Part shown: piece after piece, positions 24,739 to 35,733 of the stretch | Numbering within the stretch: position 1 is the stretch's first letter | Layout of the letters: every line of letters begins with the position of its first letter | Assembly: GCA_003210735.1 (NCBI GenBank) | Contig: QCUM01000005.1 | Location: 19,829-83,828, forward strand | Reading direction: 5' to 3' | Source of the DNA: Synechococcus sp. AG-679-D13 | Lineage (GTDB): Bacteria; Cyanobacteriota; Cyanobacteriia; PCC-6307; Cyanobiaceae | DNA: 64,000 bases | Notes under the pieces: model-generated | Database searches by the model: none | Told to the model about the DNA's origin: nothing | What the model saw: only the letters and a program-made list of their open reading frames with translations | Made by a program: the position numbers and the translations under genes

Positions 24739-25157
24739 GATCCTTCGACCCTTTTAGATGTAATCTATTTAAAGACGTTTTCAGTTTTACCCTTTCCTGA
24801 GTCCAAAGACATTGAGTCAAGGGAATATAGGTAATAAAAATATTTTAATAGGGCCTGGGTGCAAGGATTGGATTTTAATAATTCATCAATATTGCGAACA
24901 GGCAAAAAACAAATCTGCAGCCATTCAATAAATACTTACATCAAAGAATTCACATATCAAAAAGACGTAAACCGTTTCACCCACATCACAATTAATTTCA
25001 AAGCTTGGTATCTATTCAGATTAATTTAGAGGTCCATCAACAACATCAATTTCTTAATTCAGCTCATTGTTCGTTCAATGCAACTCCATAACGATCGCCC
25101 CGCGCTTGATGTACCAAAAAAGCAAAGTGCCCAGAAGCGCTGATTAGGCTTGTTGTC
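24739..25157. other. Gene-free AT-rich interval
   Basis: No gene is supported; a 21-codon frame near 25078-25143 just before the next gene is the only candidate. This interval marks the right edge of the accessory island, after which base composition returns to that of the core genes. Confidence 0.35.
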
Positions 25158-26672
25158 ATGCGTAACTCCTTCTTCGATCAGAGCCTGGACGCCGGAGAGA
25201 TTCGACGCCGCGTGCAGGAGCTGGCGATAGGCAAGGTGGGCTTTTACAGCGTCGGGCTCTATCCAGCCTCCTTGGCGTACAACTGCGCGATGCAGAACGC
25301 GGAAGGGCGGCTGCTGTTGGCTCCGCGTCCTGGCCGGGACCTCTTGGGCGCCTTCCCTGAGGACACGATTGCCAATATGGATGACGAGCACGTGGAAACC
25401 GTGCTCGACATGGGTGGGCATCGCAGCGGTGGCGAGCGGCTAGCCAACACGTTGCGTGATCTCATCCAACGCTGCGACCTTGTCGTTCTCAGCGCCAACA
25501 GCAATCACATCGAGGAAGACCTCAACGAAGCCTGTCGCCTAAGGCAAGAGCTGGGGAGGGCGCAGGTGGTGCTGGCCTGTTTGGCGGGATCGTTCAGCCA
25601 CGACACGATCAACAACAGCGCCTACGTGTTGTGCGAAAAGGAGCCGAACCTCGCCTTTTTCTCCGGCTTCCACCGGCATGGGGCACTGCGCAACCCCTTC
25701 GACAGCTTCACCGCGAACTTCTGTCATCCCAATGCCCTCACGGCGATGCTGGGGGCCCAGCTGATGGATCAGCTTTCCCCCAACATCCAGGTGGCCGCAG
25801 GGGTTCACAACGTTGAAGGGCAATACATCAAAGCTGCCAAGAACATGGCTTCCGTGTTCGCCGGGTTCGGCTATTCGTTCCACCAGGACAACCCCGGGGT
25901 TCTGCCCACACTGCTCACGCTTCTGCTGGATCAGTGCCTTGATCAAGCGGCAACCGTCTCGATGGCGCGACCCGATCGGCAGAAGCTTTATCACCGTCAA
26001 CCAATCCCGCTCACGGAACTGGGCTATGCCGTACCCAGGATCGAAGCCACCCTTGTGAGGGATGGTGATTTCGAGAAAGTGCGCGATCACACCTTCGTTC
26101 AGCTCACCGCGATGGTGGCCGATGTTCGCGGCAGCATGATGCTGCCGCGGAACGGCAAGCCAACCCGCAATTTTCAAGCCGGGCAGGTGCTTGCTCACCA
26201 CATGCGCGAAGAGCAGCGCTGCCCCAATTCCATGGAGGAATTGGAGGCATGGTGTGAGAGCTACGGTCTCCGGCGCGGTGGGCTGGAGGGTCTCAAATCC
26301 CTGCGCTACTGGCCACAGATCGCAAGGAAATACTCCATACCCGCCCATGACGCCTCCATGGTGAATCTGCTTTACATGTCGATCTACGGCCGTCCTGCGG
26401 TGAAGCAGACCGCCTTCCGAGTGATGAGCGACAGCCGTGAACTCTCCAGCTATTGCCAGGAATCGGTTCGCCCAAGCCACAGCCGCCGCTACGCCGAGGC
26501 ACTGCAGAACCTCGATGTTCCTGAAGCCCTTGATCTGGTGGTGAATGCCGTGATTGCCGACAACGCTCGACGGGCCATGCGGGGTGATGTACCGCTGGAG
26601 GACAGTGACTCCGACACCACAGCGGACTATCTGCAGCTGATGAGTTCCATCGAAAGCCAGCTGGACAGTTGA
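25158..26672 (+). CDS. Conserved hypothetical protein, 504 aa
   Basis: ATG start. Soluble, no membrane or signal segment. The N-terminal half resembles a nucleotide-binding dehydrogenase: IGKVGFYSVGLYPASLAYNC, CDLVVLSANSNHIEEDL and AQVVLACLAGSFSHDT, spaced like NAD(P)-linked glycerol-3-phosphate-type enzymes, followed by VAAGVHNVEGQYIKAAKNMA, reminiscent of the conserved lysine/asparagine helix of that group. The C-terminal 150 residues are helical. It is followed 82 bases later by an APH-type kinase gene, which suggests a shared small-molecule pathway. Function is not assigned. Confidence 0.8.
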   Translation: MRNSFFDQSLDAGEIRRRVQELAIGKVGFYSVGLYPASLAYNCAMQNAEGRLLLAPRPGRDLLGAFPEDTIANMDDEHVETVLDMGGHRSGGERLANTLRDLIQRCDLVVLSANSNHIEEDLNEACRLRQELGRAQVVLACLAGSFSHDTINNSAYVLCEKEPNLAFFSGFHRHGALRNPFDSFTANFCHPNALTAMLGAQLMDQLSPNIQVAAGVHNVEGQYIKAAKNMASVFAGFGYSFHQDNPGVLPTLLTLLLDQCLDQAATVSMARPDRQKLYHRQPIPLTELGYAVPRIEATLVRDGDFEKVRDHTFVQLTAMVADVRGSMMLPRNGKPTRNFQAGQVLAHHMREEQRCPNSMEELEAWCESYGLRRGGLEGLKSLRYWPQIARKYSIPAHDASMVNLLYMSIYGRPAVKQTAFRVMSDSRELSSYCQESVRPSHSRRYAEALQNLDVPEALDLVVNAVIADNARRAMRGDVPLEDSDSDTTADYLQLMSSIESQLDS

Positions 26673-26754
26673 GTCGCCTGGGGTTCCGCACACCGGGGCC
26701 TAGCCAAACCGGCAAACAGCGCGAAAGTTCCACCCTGAGACTCTTGAGATTGAC

Positions 26755-27855
26755 GTGGTCAGGGCCGTTGAAACGATCGCGGCACGATTTCACCCCCCCG
26801 AAAGGATCACAGGGATCCGGAGTCTGGGGTCGGGCAACGTCAACGACACCTACCTGGTGACCCATGCCGGCAAAGGCCATGGCGCTTTTGTGTTGCAGCG
26901 GCTGAACACCCACGTGTTCCAGCGACCCGACCTGGTGATGCGCAACCTCGAAGCACTGGGATCCCACGTTCAGCGCCGACTGGCGACTCCCCCCCCGGAA
27001 CTGGCGGGCCGTCGCTGGGAGATTCCCCGCGTTGTCCCCTGCCGTCAGGAGAGTCCCTGGATCGAACACAACGGAGAGTTCTGGCGGTCAATCACCTACA
27101 TCGCCGCGGCAACAACACCTGATGTGATCCGAGATCGCTCCCACGCCCGCGAGGTGGGCTATGGACTCGGGATGTTTCACAGCCTGATCAGTGACCTGCC
27201 CACCAGCGATCTGGCTGACACCCTCGAAGGTTTTCACGTCACCCCCCAATACCTCCAGAGATATGACCAAGTCCTGAAAGGTTGTCCCTCGAATGCCCCT
27301 GGATTGGATGAACTGCATCGGTTCGTCGAGAAGCGACGCGATCAAGTCGACGTGCTTGAAACAGCGCTACACCGAGGAGAACTGCAGCACAGACCCATCC
27401 ACGGAGATCCAAAAATCAACAACGTGATGATTGATGAAACCAGTGGCCAGGCCGTTGGACTCATTGATCTCGACACCGTCAAACCAGGGCTGGTGCACTA
27501 CGACATCGGCGACTGTCTGCGCTCGTGCTGCAACCCCGCAGGAGAGGAGGTTCAGGAGCTTTCAGCGGTGACATTCGATCTGAGCCTCTGCGACGCGATC
27601 CTCGAGGGTTATTTATCCGTTGCCTCTGGATTCCTCAGCGAATGGGATCAGCACTATGTGCCGGACTGCATTCGCTTGATTCCCTTTGAGCTCGGTCTGC
27701 GTTTTCTCACCGACCACCTTGAGGGGAACCTCTACTTCCGCACCGACAGGCCGAATCACAACCTCCAACGTGCTGCAGTGCAGTTCCGACTCACCGAACA
27801 GATCGAGCAACAGTTGCCTGAAATCAAGGCCATCGTGAAACGCCGAGCCGGCTGA
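26755..27855 (+). CDS. Aminoglycoside-phosphotransferase-fold small-molecule kinase
   Basis: 366 aa, GTG start. APH/choline-kinase fold: LGSGNVNDTYLVTHAGKGHG at the nucleotide-binding hairpin, the catalytic IHGDPKINNVMID (His216, Asp218) and metal-binding GLIDLDTVKPGLVHYDIGD. The GNVNDTY loop and overall length resemble N-acetylhexosamine 1-kinase-type enzymes, so a sugar is the likely acceptor, but this is inference. Probably co-transcribed with the 504-aa gene upstream and the DOMON-like gene 4 bases downstream. Confidence 0.8.
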   Translation: MVRAVETIAARFHPPERITGIRSLGSGNVNDTYLVTHAGKGHGAFVLQRLNTHVFQRPDLVMRNLEALGSHVQRRLATPPPELAGRRWEIPRVVPCRQESPWIEHNGEFWRSITYIAAATTPDVIRDRSHAREVGYGLGMFHSLISDLPTSDLADTLEGFHVTPQYLQRYDQVLKGCPSNAPGLDELHRFVEKRRDQVDVLETALHRGELQHRPIHGDPKINNVMIDETSGQAVGLIDLDTVKPGLVHYDIGDCLRSCCNPAGEEVQELSAVTFDLSLCDAILEGYLSVASGFLSEWDQHYVPDCIRLIPFELGLRFLTDHLEGNLYFRTDRPNHNLQRAAVQFRLTEQIEQQLPEIKAIVKRRAG

Positions 27856-27859
27856 GCCC

Positions 27860-28435
27860 ATGCCGAGAACCGCAGCAACGCTGCAGCAGAGGATCCGGCT
27901 GGTGCCTTTTGAACCATCCCTGGCCGAGAAATACCAGGTGAACGCCAGCCTCTCCTGGTTGATCTCCGGCGCGCTGACCCTCAACTTTGAGGTTCTGAGC
28001 CAGGACGGGCTCAGAGAGCTTGTTGTGCCGCAGCCACTGATCGACGGTGAACAACACAACGGGGTGCGCCGCGATGGCCTTTGGACAAGCACCTGCTTTG
28101 AAGCTTTTCTTGGCCTTCCGGGTGAATCGCGCTACTGGGAAATCAATCTGGCCGCCATTGGCGACTGGGCTGTCTATCGCTTCAGCGACTACCGCAGCGG
28201 CCAGGCGGAACAGAGCCAACCTGTCCCCCCGTTGGTGCATCTCCGTCGCTCGCAGCACCAGTTGGGTCTGGAGGCCAGCCTCGACCTCAGCCCCTGGTGG
28301 CCCCAAGGCATTTGTCCCGACATCGCCTTGACCACCGTTCTGGACCGCGGAGACAAAGGACTGAGTTACTGGGCCATCAGCCATCCCAGCGATCGCGCCG
28401 ACTTTCATCAGCGCAGTGCTTTTTTGAAAAGCTGA
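27860..28435 (+). CDS. DOMON-like domain protein
   Basis: 191 aa from ATG. The sequence TLNFEVLSQDGLRELVVPQP, DGLWTSTCFEAFLGLPGESR, YWEINLAAIGDWAVYRFSDY and WWPQGICPDIALTTVLDR matches the cyanobacterial and proteobacterial DOMON-like type 1 domain, a beta sandwich related to haem- or sugar-binding modules of extracytoplasmic enzymes. No signal peptide is seen here, so it is cytoplasmic. Starts four bases after the kinase stop; ligand unknown. Confidence 0.8.
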   Translation: MPRTAATLQQRIRLVPFEPSLAEKYQVNASLSWLISGALTLNFEVLSQDGLRELVVPQPLIDGEQHNGVRRDGLWTSTCFEAFLGLPGESRYWEINLAAIGDWAVYRFSDYRSGQAEQSQPVPPLVHLRRSQHQLGLEASLDLSPWWPQGICPDIALTTVLDRGDKGLSYWAISHPSDRADFHQRSAFLKS

Positions 28436-28474
28436 GTTGGATCGGTAAGGTCGATCCAGATCCGCGATTGAGCC

Positions 28475-29428
28475 ATGCGGCATCGCTTCGCCCTGGTCAG
28501 CGGCATCGTCCTGGGGGCGGCAAGCCTCATCGCGTTGGCCATCCATCGATCAGCCATCAACACGGCAGCCAGCCCAGCCGAAACGTCCAAGACCTCCCTG
28601 CTGCTGCCGGCTGCTGCCGCTGCTCCAGAACGTCGTTATCCCGGGGTTCCGGCTAATGATGTCGCCACAGCTGAACTGCTGGCCAGCGTCGAAACAGCCC
28701 TGCGGGAGCCCTCCACCGCGCCAGGCCTGCTGCCGGATCTTGGCCATCAGCAGCAGGTGATCTACAGGGTGCTGTCGGCGCAACCCACACGGTCAGCCGC
28801 CGTTGTGGCTGCTCTGCCGCAGCGATGGCGCAGCGTGGCGGAACGCCATCTCGCAGCGCGCCGGGAATTCCTCACCATGGCGCGACGCAGGGGGCCGTCC
28901 ACCCTGCCGGCCTGGCGGATCATCCAGCCCGAACCCGCTGAACAGCTTTTACAGCACTACCGCAAGGCCGAAGCTGCCACCGGCATCGCCTGGGAGGTGC
29001 TGGCAGCCGTCAACCTTGTGGAAACGGGGATGGGGCGCATCGACGGCGTGTCGGTCGCCAACGCCCAGGGCCCCATGCAGTTCCTGCCCACAACCTGGGC
29101 GCAGGCCGGTGTTGGTGCGGGCGACATCCGCGACCCCCATGACGCCATCCAGGCAGCGGCTCGATATTTGGTGCGTCGCGGCGGTTTGCAGGACATCCGC
29201 CAGGGACTCTGGGGATACAACAACAGCGACTACTACGGCCGTGCCGTGATGCTGTATGCCTCGCTGATGGAGGAGGACCCTCGGGCCTACACAGGCCTCT
29301 ATCACTGGGAGATTCACTACAACTCGGCTGTCGGCGATCTTTGGTTACCGGTGGGCTACGCGCAACAGCGGTCCATTCCGGTGCAGGACTACCTGAAACG
29401 TCATCCCGAAAGCCGCCCACCGCAATGA
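28475..29428 (+). CDS. Exported lytic transglycosylase, SLT type
   Basis: 317 aa with an N-terminal membrane anchor or signal (FALVSGIVLGAASLIALAIH). The catalytic domain begins near residue 165: AATGIAWEVLAAVNLVETGM with the general acid Glu183, then NAQGPMQFLPTTWAQAGV and GLWGYNNSDYYGRAVMLYAS. The GPMQFLPTTW motif is typical of goose-type/Slt lysozyme folds. It cleaves peptidoglycan glycan strands in the periplasm during wall turnover. Middle region is helical linker. Confidence 0.85.
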   Translation: MRHRFALVSGIVLGAASLIALAIHRSAINTAASPAETSKTSLLLPAAAAAPERRYPGVPANDVATAELLASVETALREPSTAPGLLPDLGHQQQVIYRVLSAQPTRSAAVVAALPQRWRSVAERHLAARREFLTMARRRGPSTLPAWRIIQPEPAEQLLQHYRKAEAATGIAWEVLAAVNLVETGMGRIDGVSVANAQGPMQFLPTTWAQAGVGAGDIRDPHDAIQAAARYLVRRGGLQDIRQGLWGYNNSDYYGRAVMLYASLMEEDPRAYTGLYHWEIHYNSAVGDLWLPVGYAQQRSIPVQDYLKRHPESRPPQ

Positions 29429-29470
29429 TCGGAAGAGCGCGGACCCTTACGCTGTTTTGACGCGTGAATT

Positions 29471-31499
<2,029 letters not shown>

Positions 31500-31515
31500 T
31501 CCACCCTGGAGAGCG

Positions 31516-32409
31516 ATGGCACTGATCCTCCCCCGCAGTTACCACAAGATCGGTGCCGTCGAACGCAACCGGATCTCCTGGATCGAGCCCAAACAGGCCG
31601 AACGCCAGGACATCCGGCCATTGCGCATCGGCATTCTCAACATCATGCCGCTGGGGAAGCAGTACGAATTCAACCTGCTGCACCCTCTTGGCCTGTCGGT
31701 GCTTCAGATCGAACCGGTCTGGATCCGCCTCAACACCCACGCCTACAAAAGCTGGGATCAGGAGCACCTGAACAATCTGTACGTCAGCTGGGAGGAGGCC
31801 CTGGCTCAGGGCCCCATCGATGGATTGATCATCACCGGTGCTCCGGTGGAACATCTGCCGTTTGAGCAGGTGAAGTACTGGAAGGAACTGGTGCAGGTGA
31901 TCGAAGAAGCCAGGTCAATCTGTGCCAGCACCCTTGGCCTGTGCTGGGCGGGCTTTGCCCTGGCCTATCTCGCCGGCGTTGACAAACATTCCTTTGATCG
32001 CAAGCTGTTTGGGGTTTACCCCATGCGCAGCCTGGTGCCGGGCCACCCGCTGATGGGCACCCAGGATGACCGCTTTCACTGCCCGCAGAGCCGACATGCA
32101 GGCCTCCCCGATGCCGCAATGGAATCAGCCCAGCGCCAGGGGCGACTCCGCCTGCTCGCCCATGGCGAACAGGTGGGCTACAGCATTTTTGAAACCCCCG
32201 ACCAGCGGCAGCTGATGCATCTGGGCCATCCGGAATACAACGTTGGACGCATCGTGGGCGAGATGGAACGGGACAAGGCCCGTGGAGATGTTCCACCACC
32301 GGAGAATTTCAATGCAGGCAACCCCAAGACGAGCTGGCGGTCACATCGCAACCTGCTGTTCCAGCAGTGGTTGTGGTTCTGTTATCAGCGCGTGAGCTTG
32401 GCGGGCTGA
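31516..32409 (+). CDS. metA: Homoserine O-acyltransferase (MetA), probably acetyl-specific
   Basis: 297 aa from ATG 31516, which follows GGAGAGCG; an upstream frame overlapping metY is not used. Catalytic Cys143 lies in LGLCWAGFALAY and His238/Glu240 in MHLGHPEYNVGR. The family's acyl-donor switch position reads ITGAPVEHLPF, i.e. Glu112; acetyl-CoA-using members have Glu there and succinyl-CoA-using ones (E. coli: APLG) have Gly. With metY just upstream, the product is predicted to be O-acetylhomoserine. The 3' end overlaps the convergent gene by 25 bases. Confidence 0.9.
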   Translation: MALILPRSYHKIGAVERNRISWIEPKQAERQDIRPLRIGILNIMPLGKQYEFNLLHPLGLSVLQIEPVWIRLNTHAYKSWDQEHLNNLYVSWEEALAQGPIDGLIITGAPVEHLPFEQVKYWKELVQVIEEARSICASTLGLCWAGFALAYLAGVDKHSFDRKLFGVYPMRSLVPGHPLMGTQDDRFHCPQSRHAGLPDAAMESAQRQGRLRLLAHGEQVGYSIFETPDQRQLMHLGHPEYNVGRIVGEMERDKARGDVPPPENFNAGNPKTSWRSHRNLLFQQWLWFCYQRVSLAG

Positions 32410-32675
32410 TCCTGCAACCGCGTGGGAGCTGATTTGCGATTGAGTTCCCGTTCCAAAGCCGCGATGCGGCGTTCCCGCAAACAATGGCGGCAGCCCCCAA
32501 GGGTCTGGAGATGCTTTTCGGGGGTGATGGTGATCAGCTGAACGGGATGTTGCTTGCAGCGGATCTTCACCGGGCTTTTGAAGCTGCGCCAGACGACCTC
32601 GCTGTAGTCGTACTGATCACCAAAGCGCTGCTCTGCGCGCTTGAGGAATTCGTCCTTTGTTATTCGAGCTCCCAT
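32385..32675 (-). CDS. Small Zn-finger-like protein of the nuclease-associated type
   Basis: 96 aa from ATG. KDEFLKRAEQRFGDQYDYSE, then VKIRCKQHPVQLITITPEKH and GGCRHCLRERRIA follow a pattern found in many phage and homing-nuclease-associated proteins (YDYS...C-x3-H...G-C-x2-C), which forms a small zinc module. No nuclease catalytic domain is attached. It lies convergent to metA (25-base overlap) and divergent from the AlkB-like gene. Function unknown. Confidence 0.7.
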   Translation of the reverse strand: MGARITKDEFLKRAEQRFGDQYDYSEVVWRSFKSPVKIRCKQHPVQLITITPEKHLQTLGGCRHCLRERRIAALERELNRKSAPTRLQDQPAKLTR

Positions 32676-32797
32676 GGAAGGAATGTATGGGAGATCGTGA
32701 CAGCTCGAACAAGGGCTTCATGGGTCGTCACCAGCGGGGCACACGAACGGCTCGTTCAACCATCAGGCTGGTCCCATCGATCTGCGGCTGGGAGGCC

Positions 32798-33400
32798 ATG
32801 GCGCTGAGCAGCGAACAAACGCAGCACCTGGCGCCTGTTCAACCGTGGACATTGATCCGAGGCTGGGTCAAACCGGATGCCGCAACCTTCTGGCGCAACC
32901 AGCTGGCGGAATCTGTTGGCTGGCAGCAACCGATCGTGAGGGTTTACGGACGCCAGCACCCGGTGCCGCGCCTCACAGCGTTTCTTGCGAAAACTGGTGT
33001 GCGTTACCGCTACAGCGGAACACAACACACCGGCTCAGGCTGGCCGGAATGGTTCGTCCCTTTGCTGAAGGAGGTGAAACAGGCCTGCTCCTGCAACTTC
33101 AACGGTTGCTTGCTGAATCTGTATCGCCATGGCGAAGATCGGATGGGATGGCACGCCGACGATGAACCTGAAATCGATCAAAGCTCTCCCATCGCATCTC
33201 TCTCTTTCGGGGCCAGTCGCGATTTTCAGCTGCGCCATCGCCACGAGACGGGCAACAAAACATCCTTGAGCCTTGCTGATGGTGATCTGCTGATCATGCA
33301 GTCGGGCTGTCAGCAGAGCTGGCAGCACTGCATTCCGCAACGCAAGAAGATCCGCACCATGCGGCTCAACCTCACGTTTCGCCGGTTTCAGATGGCTTGA
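32798..33400 (+). CDS. AlkB-like 2-oxoglutarate/Fe(II) dioxygenase
   Basis: 200 aa from ATG 32798 behind GGGAGG. Iron ligands are His119 and Asp121 in MGWHADDE and His177 in WQHCIPQ; the 2-oxoglutarate-binding RLNLTFRRF (Arg189) is present at the end. The sequence NLYRHGEDRMGWHADDEPEI is characteristic of the ALKBH2/3-like bacterial group that repairs alkylated bases by oxidative demethylation. All catalytic residues are intact. An earlier in-frame start at 32657 lacks a good initiation region and would add unrelated residues. Confidence 0.9.
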   Translation: MALSSEQTQHLAPVQPWTLIRGWVKPDAATFWRNQLAESVGWQQPIVRVYGRQHPVPRLTAFLAKTGVRYRYSGTQHTGSGWPEWFVPLLKEVKQACSCNFNGCLLNLYRHGEDRMGWHADDEPEIDQSSPIASLSFGASRDFQLRHRHETGNKTSLSLADGDLLIMQSGCQQSWQHCIPQRKKIRTMRLNLTFRRFQMA

Positions 33401-33409
33401 CCCAACCGT

Positions 33410-33589
33410 TCAGAGGCCGAGGAACATCGCAGGAATACGGTCCAGGAAGTGATATCCCATCATCTGGAAAACGATGTTCACCAGCATTCCTGCCAGATGC
33501 AAAGCACCAACCAAAGCCAATCCCCGCCAAAGCTTCTCAAACTGAGCGGGCGGTTGATTGGCAGTCCATGTTCCTGAATCGCTTGCCAT
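33410..33589 (-). CDS. Small membrane protein, 59 aa
   Basis: ATG start at 33589. Soluble N-terminus (MASDSGTWTANQPPAQFEKL) followed by a hydrophobic region (GLALVGALHLAGMLVNIVFQ) and a second short one around the Met-rich MMGYHFLDRIPAMFLGL. Ends nine bases from the convergent AlkB-like stop. Not long enough to be listed by usual length cut-offs but has good coding character. Function unknown. Confidence 0.55.
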   Translation of the reverse strand: MASDSGTWTANQPPAQFEKLWRGLALVGALHLAGMLVNIVFQMMGYHFLDRIPAMFLGL

Positions 33590-33681
33590 GGGCCTGAAGC
33601 GCTGATCGATTCAAGCTTCAGCTAGCAATCATTTTTTACAACTGAATGTTATTAACTGTCATCAACGGCGCTCCCCGTCCA

Positions 33682-34590
33682 TCAATGCACCAGCAACGTC
33701 AACACCTGTCCCCACAGGGGAGCCGTGATCAGAGCCAGCACCGTGCTCCAGAAGACCAAACTCGCTGCATCTCCCTGCTCCCGGTCCGCCGACTCCGAGA
33801 GCAGAAGCACTGAGATAGCGGTTGGGGTGGCACCCTGCAAAGCCATGGCCTTGATCATCAAGGGATCCCAACGCAACAGCAAACCGAGAACCATCAGCAG
33901 CAGGGGGAAGAGCAGAAGTTTTCCCACCAGAGCCGACCTCAGTCCGCGATTCAGCAGGCCAGGGATGCGCCGATCCCGGAACAACGCACCAAGCCGCAAC
34001 CCCACCACAAACAAAGCCAGGATCAGCACCAGCCTTGAGGGCCACCACAGCGCATCAGCGAGGCTCTCGCTCCACGGGGTCCACTGCACCAGCAAAGCTC
34101 CGAGCAGGCCACGACTGGCAGGACTGAGCAACAGCCCCTTTGCGGCCCCCTGAAGCAGAGAACTGGACTGCAAGGAACCACCGGCCAGCATCACCGCACC
34201 CACGCTCCAGGTGAACAGCGTGGCCCCGATGTCGTAGCCAATGGTGATCGACAAGGCTGTCTCCGGAAGGAATGCAAGCGCCAGAGGGACGCCCACATAG
34301 GCCGTGTTGCCAACGCAGCTGCCCAACCGCAACGCCGAAGAGCGGTGGGGCTTGCCCGCGGATTCGATGGAAACCAACACCAACCAGAGACTCACCACCA
34401 CCGGCGCAACAACAGCGGCCTTCAGCACGGCGCTCGTCAAGCCACCACGCAGCAGCAATCCCATCACGCTCAACGGCACGCCGAAACGAACCAACGGCCG
34501 CGCCAGACGCGTCGACAACTCGGGTTGCTGGCCCCCCAGCCAGAACCCAACCAGCAGGGAGGGGACCAGCTCCAGCAGGAAGCTCAGCAT
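33682..34590 (-). CDS. AEC-family transporter
   Basis: 302 aa from ATG 34590; about ten membrane helices in two halves. Family marks are the Asn-containing broken helix GNTAYVGVPLALAFLPETAL in the first half and LQGATPTAISVLLLSESADR in the second, both typical of auxin-efflux-carrier (AEC) proteins, which in bacteria export organic acids or similar anions. Substrate unknown. Divergent from the small gene at 34645. Confidence 0.88.
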   Translation of the reverse strand: MLSFLLELVPSLLVGFWLGGQQPELSTRLARPLVRFGVPLSVMGLLLRGGLTSAVLKAAVVAPVVVSLWLVLVSIESAGKPHRSSALRLGSCVGNTAYVGVPLALAFLPETALSITIGYDIGATLFTWSVGAVMLAGGSLQSSSLLQGAAKGLLLSPASRGLLGALLVQWTPWSESLADALWWPSRLVLILALFVVGLRLGALFRDRRIPGLLNRGLRSALVGKLLLFPLLLMVLGLLLRWDPLMIKAMALQGATPTAISVLLLSESADREQGDAASLVFWSTVLALITAPLWGQVLTLLVH

Positions 34591-34644
34591 GGCCAAACTC
34601 CCAGTGCAGACTCAACGCTAATCACCATCAGGAGTTGCCAGGCC

Positions 34645-34851
34645 ATGCGTGCATCGCCCCAGACCAGACCTCATCGGATCGTTCGAAGCGATGGCGGCAG
34701 CGACCAACTCACCAGACAGCAGTTCAACAGCTACGACGCTGCCTATGACGCATTGGCGACGTACTACGGCGATTTCTGCTGCTCCGATGACGACCGGATC
34801 GACTACACGATCAAGGCTTGTTCTGATCCCGCTGCCGGACCCGAGCCATGA
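34645..34851 (+). CDS. Conserved small hypothetical protein, 68 aa
   Basis: ATG 34645 follows AGGAG. Reads PHRIVRSDGGSDQLTRQQFN, SYDAAYDALATYYGDFCCSD and DDRIDYTIKACSD; the YDAAYD...CCSDDDRIDY pattern is familiar from short hypothetical proteins of marine Synechococcus. Three cysteines but no membrane segment. The 3' end overlaps the convergent 60-aa gene by 41 bases. Confidence 0.65.
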   Translation: MRASPQTRPHRIVRSDGGSDQLTRQQFNSYDAAYDALATYYGDFCCSDDDRIDYTIKACSDPAAGPEP

Positions 34852-34993
34852 AGCGACGCACCCGGCGACGGCGCCATTGAACAGTGATCACAAAAGGTGC
34901 AGCGATCAAACCGAGCACCAGAAGCACCCGCAGCAGATCCTCCAGTGAGGCCTGGGGCAGGGCCGGGAACAGAGTGACAGCGATCTGCGGCAT
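34811..34993 (-). CDS. Small membrane protein at the end of an amino-acid ABC operon
   Basis: 60 aa; its ATG overlaps the stop of the ATPase gene by one base (TGATG), so it is very likely translated with it. One membrane helix (LEDLLRVLLVLGLIAAPFVI) and a very basic cytoplasmic tail (QWRRRRVRRFMARVRQRDQN). Not a known subunit of polar amino-acid transporters; it may modulate or localise the transporter. Confidence 0.65.
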   Translation of the reverse strand: MPQIAVTLFPALPQASLEDLLRVLLVLGLIAAPFVITVQWRRRRVRRFMARVRQRDQNKP

Positions 34994-35733
34994 CAGACCA
35001 TCTGGCTGAGGAAACGACGGCTGCGCTCTTCACGGGCGTTGGTGAAGAAGCTGGCGGGATCTGAGGTCTCCACCACCTGCCCCTGATCCATGAACATCAC
35101 ACGGTCAGCCACCTCCCGGGCAAAACCGAGCTCATGGGTCACCACCACCATGGTCATGCCGTCTCTGGCCAGTTGTCGCATGGCATCGAGCACCTCCTTC
35201 ACCCGTTCGGGATCGAGGGCACTGGTGGGTTCGTCGAACAACATCACCTCAGGATCCAGAGCCAGGGCGCGGGCGATCGCCACCCGTTGCTGCTGGCCGC
35301 CGCTCAGCTGCGCGGGGAACTTGTGCGCCTGCTCTCGGATTCCCATCTGATCGAGCAGCTCGATGGCCCGCTGCTCAGCCTGCGCTTTGGGTCGTTTCTG
35401 CACCTTCACCGGCGCCAGGGTGATGTTGTCGAGGATTGAAAGATGAGGGAAGAGGTTGAACTGCTGAAACACCATCCCGACGCGGCGTCGGATCTCGCGC
35501 ACCGGCCGCTCCTCATGGGCGGCATCCAAGCGAACACCCAGCACATCCAACTCACCGCCGTCGAGCTTTTCAAGACCGTTGAACGTGCGGATCAGGGTGC
35601 TTTTCCCCGATCCGGAAGGCCCCATCACCACCAGCACTTCCCCACTGGCCACCTCAAGGCTGACCCCATCGAGAGCACGCGAACCCGGGGTGTAGCTCTT
35701 CACCAGATCGGTGGCGCGGATAGCGACGGTCAT
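34993..35733 (-). CDS. aapP: Amino-acid ABC transporter ATPase
   Basis: 246 aa from ATG 35733, whose ATGA overlaps the permease stop; a longer frame from 35799 would overlap more. Walker A GPSGSGKST, Q-loop, signature LSGGQQQRVAIARAL and Walker B VMLFDEPTSALD are complete, as in GlnQ/AapP/BztD-type ATPases of polar amino-acid importers. It energises the two permeases encoded immediately upstream. Confidence 0.92.
   Translation of the reverse strand: MTVAIRATDLVKSYTPGSRALDGVSLEVASGEVLVVMGPSGSGKSTLIRTFNGLEKLDGGELDVLGVRLDAAHEERPVREIRRRVGMVFQQFNLFPHLSILDNITLAPVKVQKRPKAQAEQRAIELLDQMGIREQAHKFPAQLSGGQQQRVAIARALALDPEVMLFDEPTSALDPERVKEVLDAMRQLARDGMTMVVVTHELGFAREVADRVMFMDQGQVVETSDPASFFTNAREERSRRFLSQMV

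Noticed and set aside
25539..26693. 384-codon minus-strand frame
   Set aside because: Antisense of the 504-aa gene; no domain and His-rich composition.
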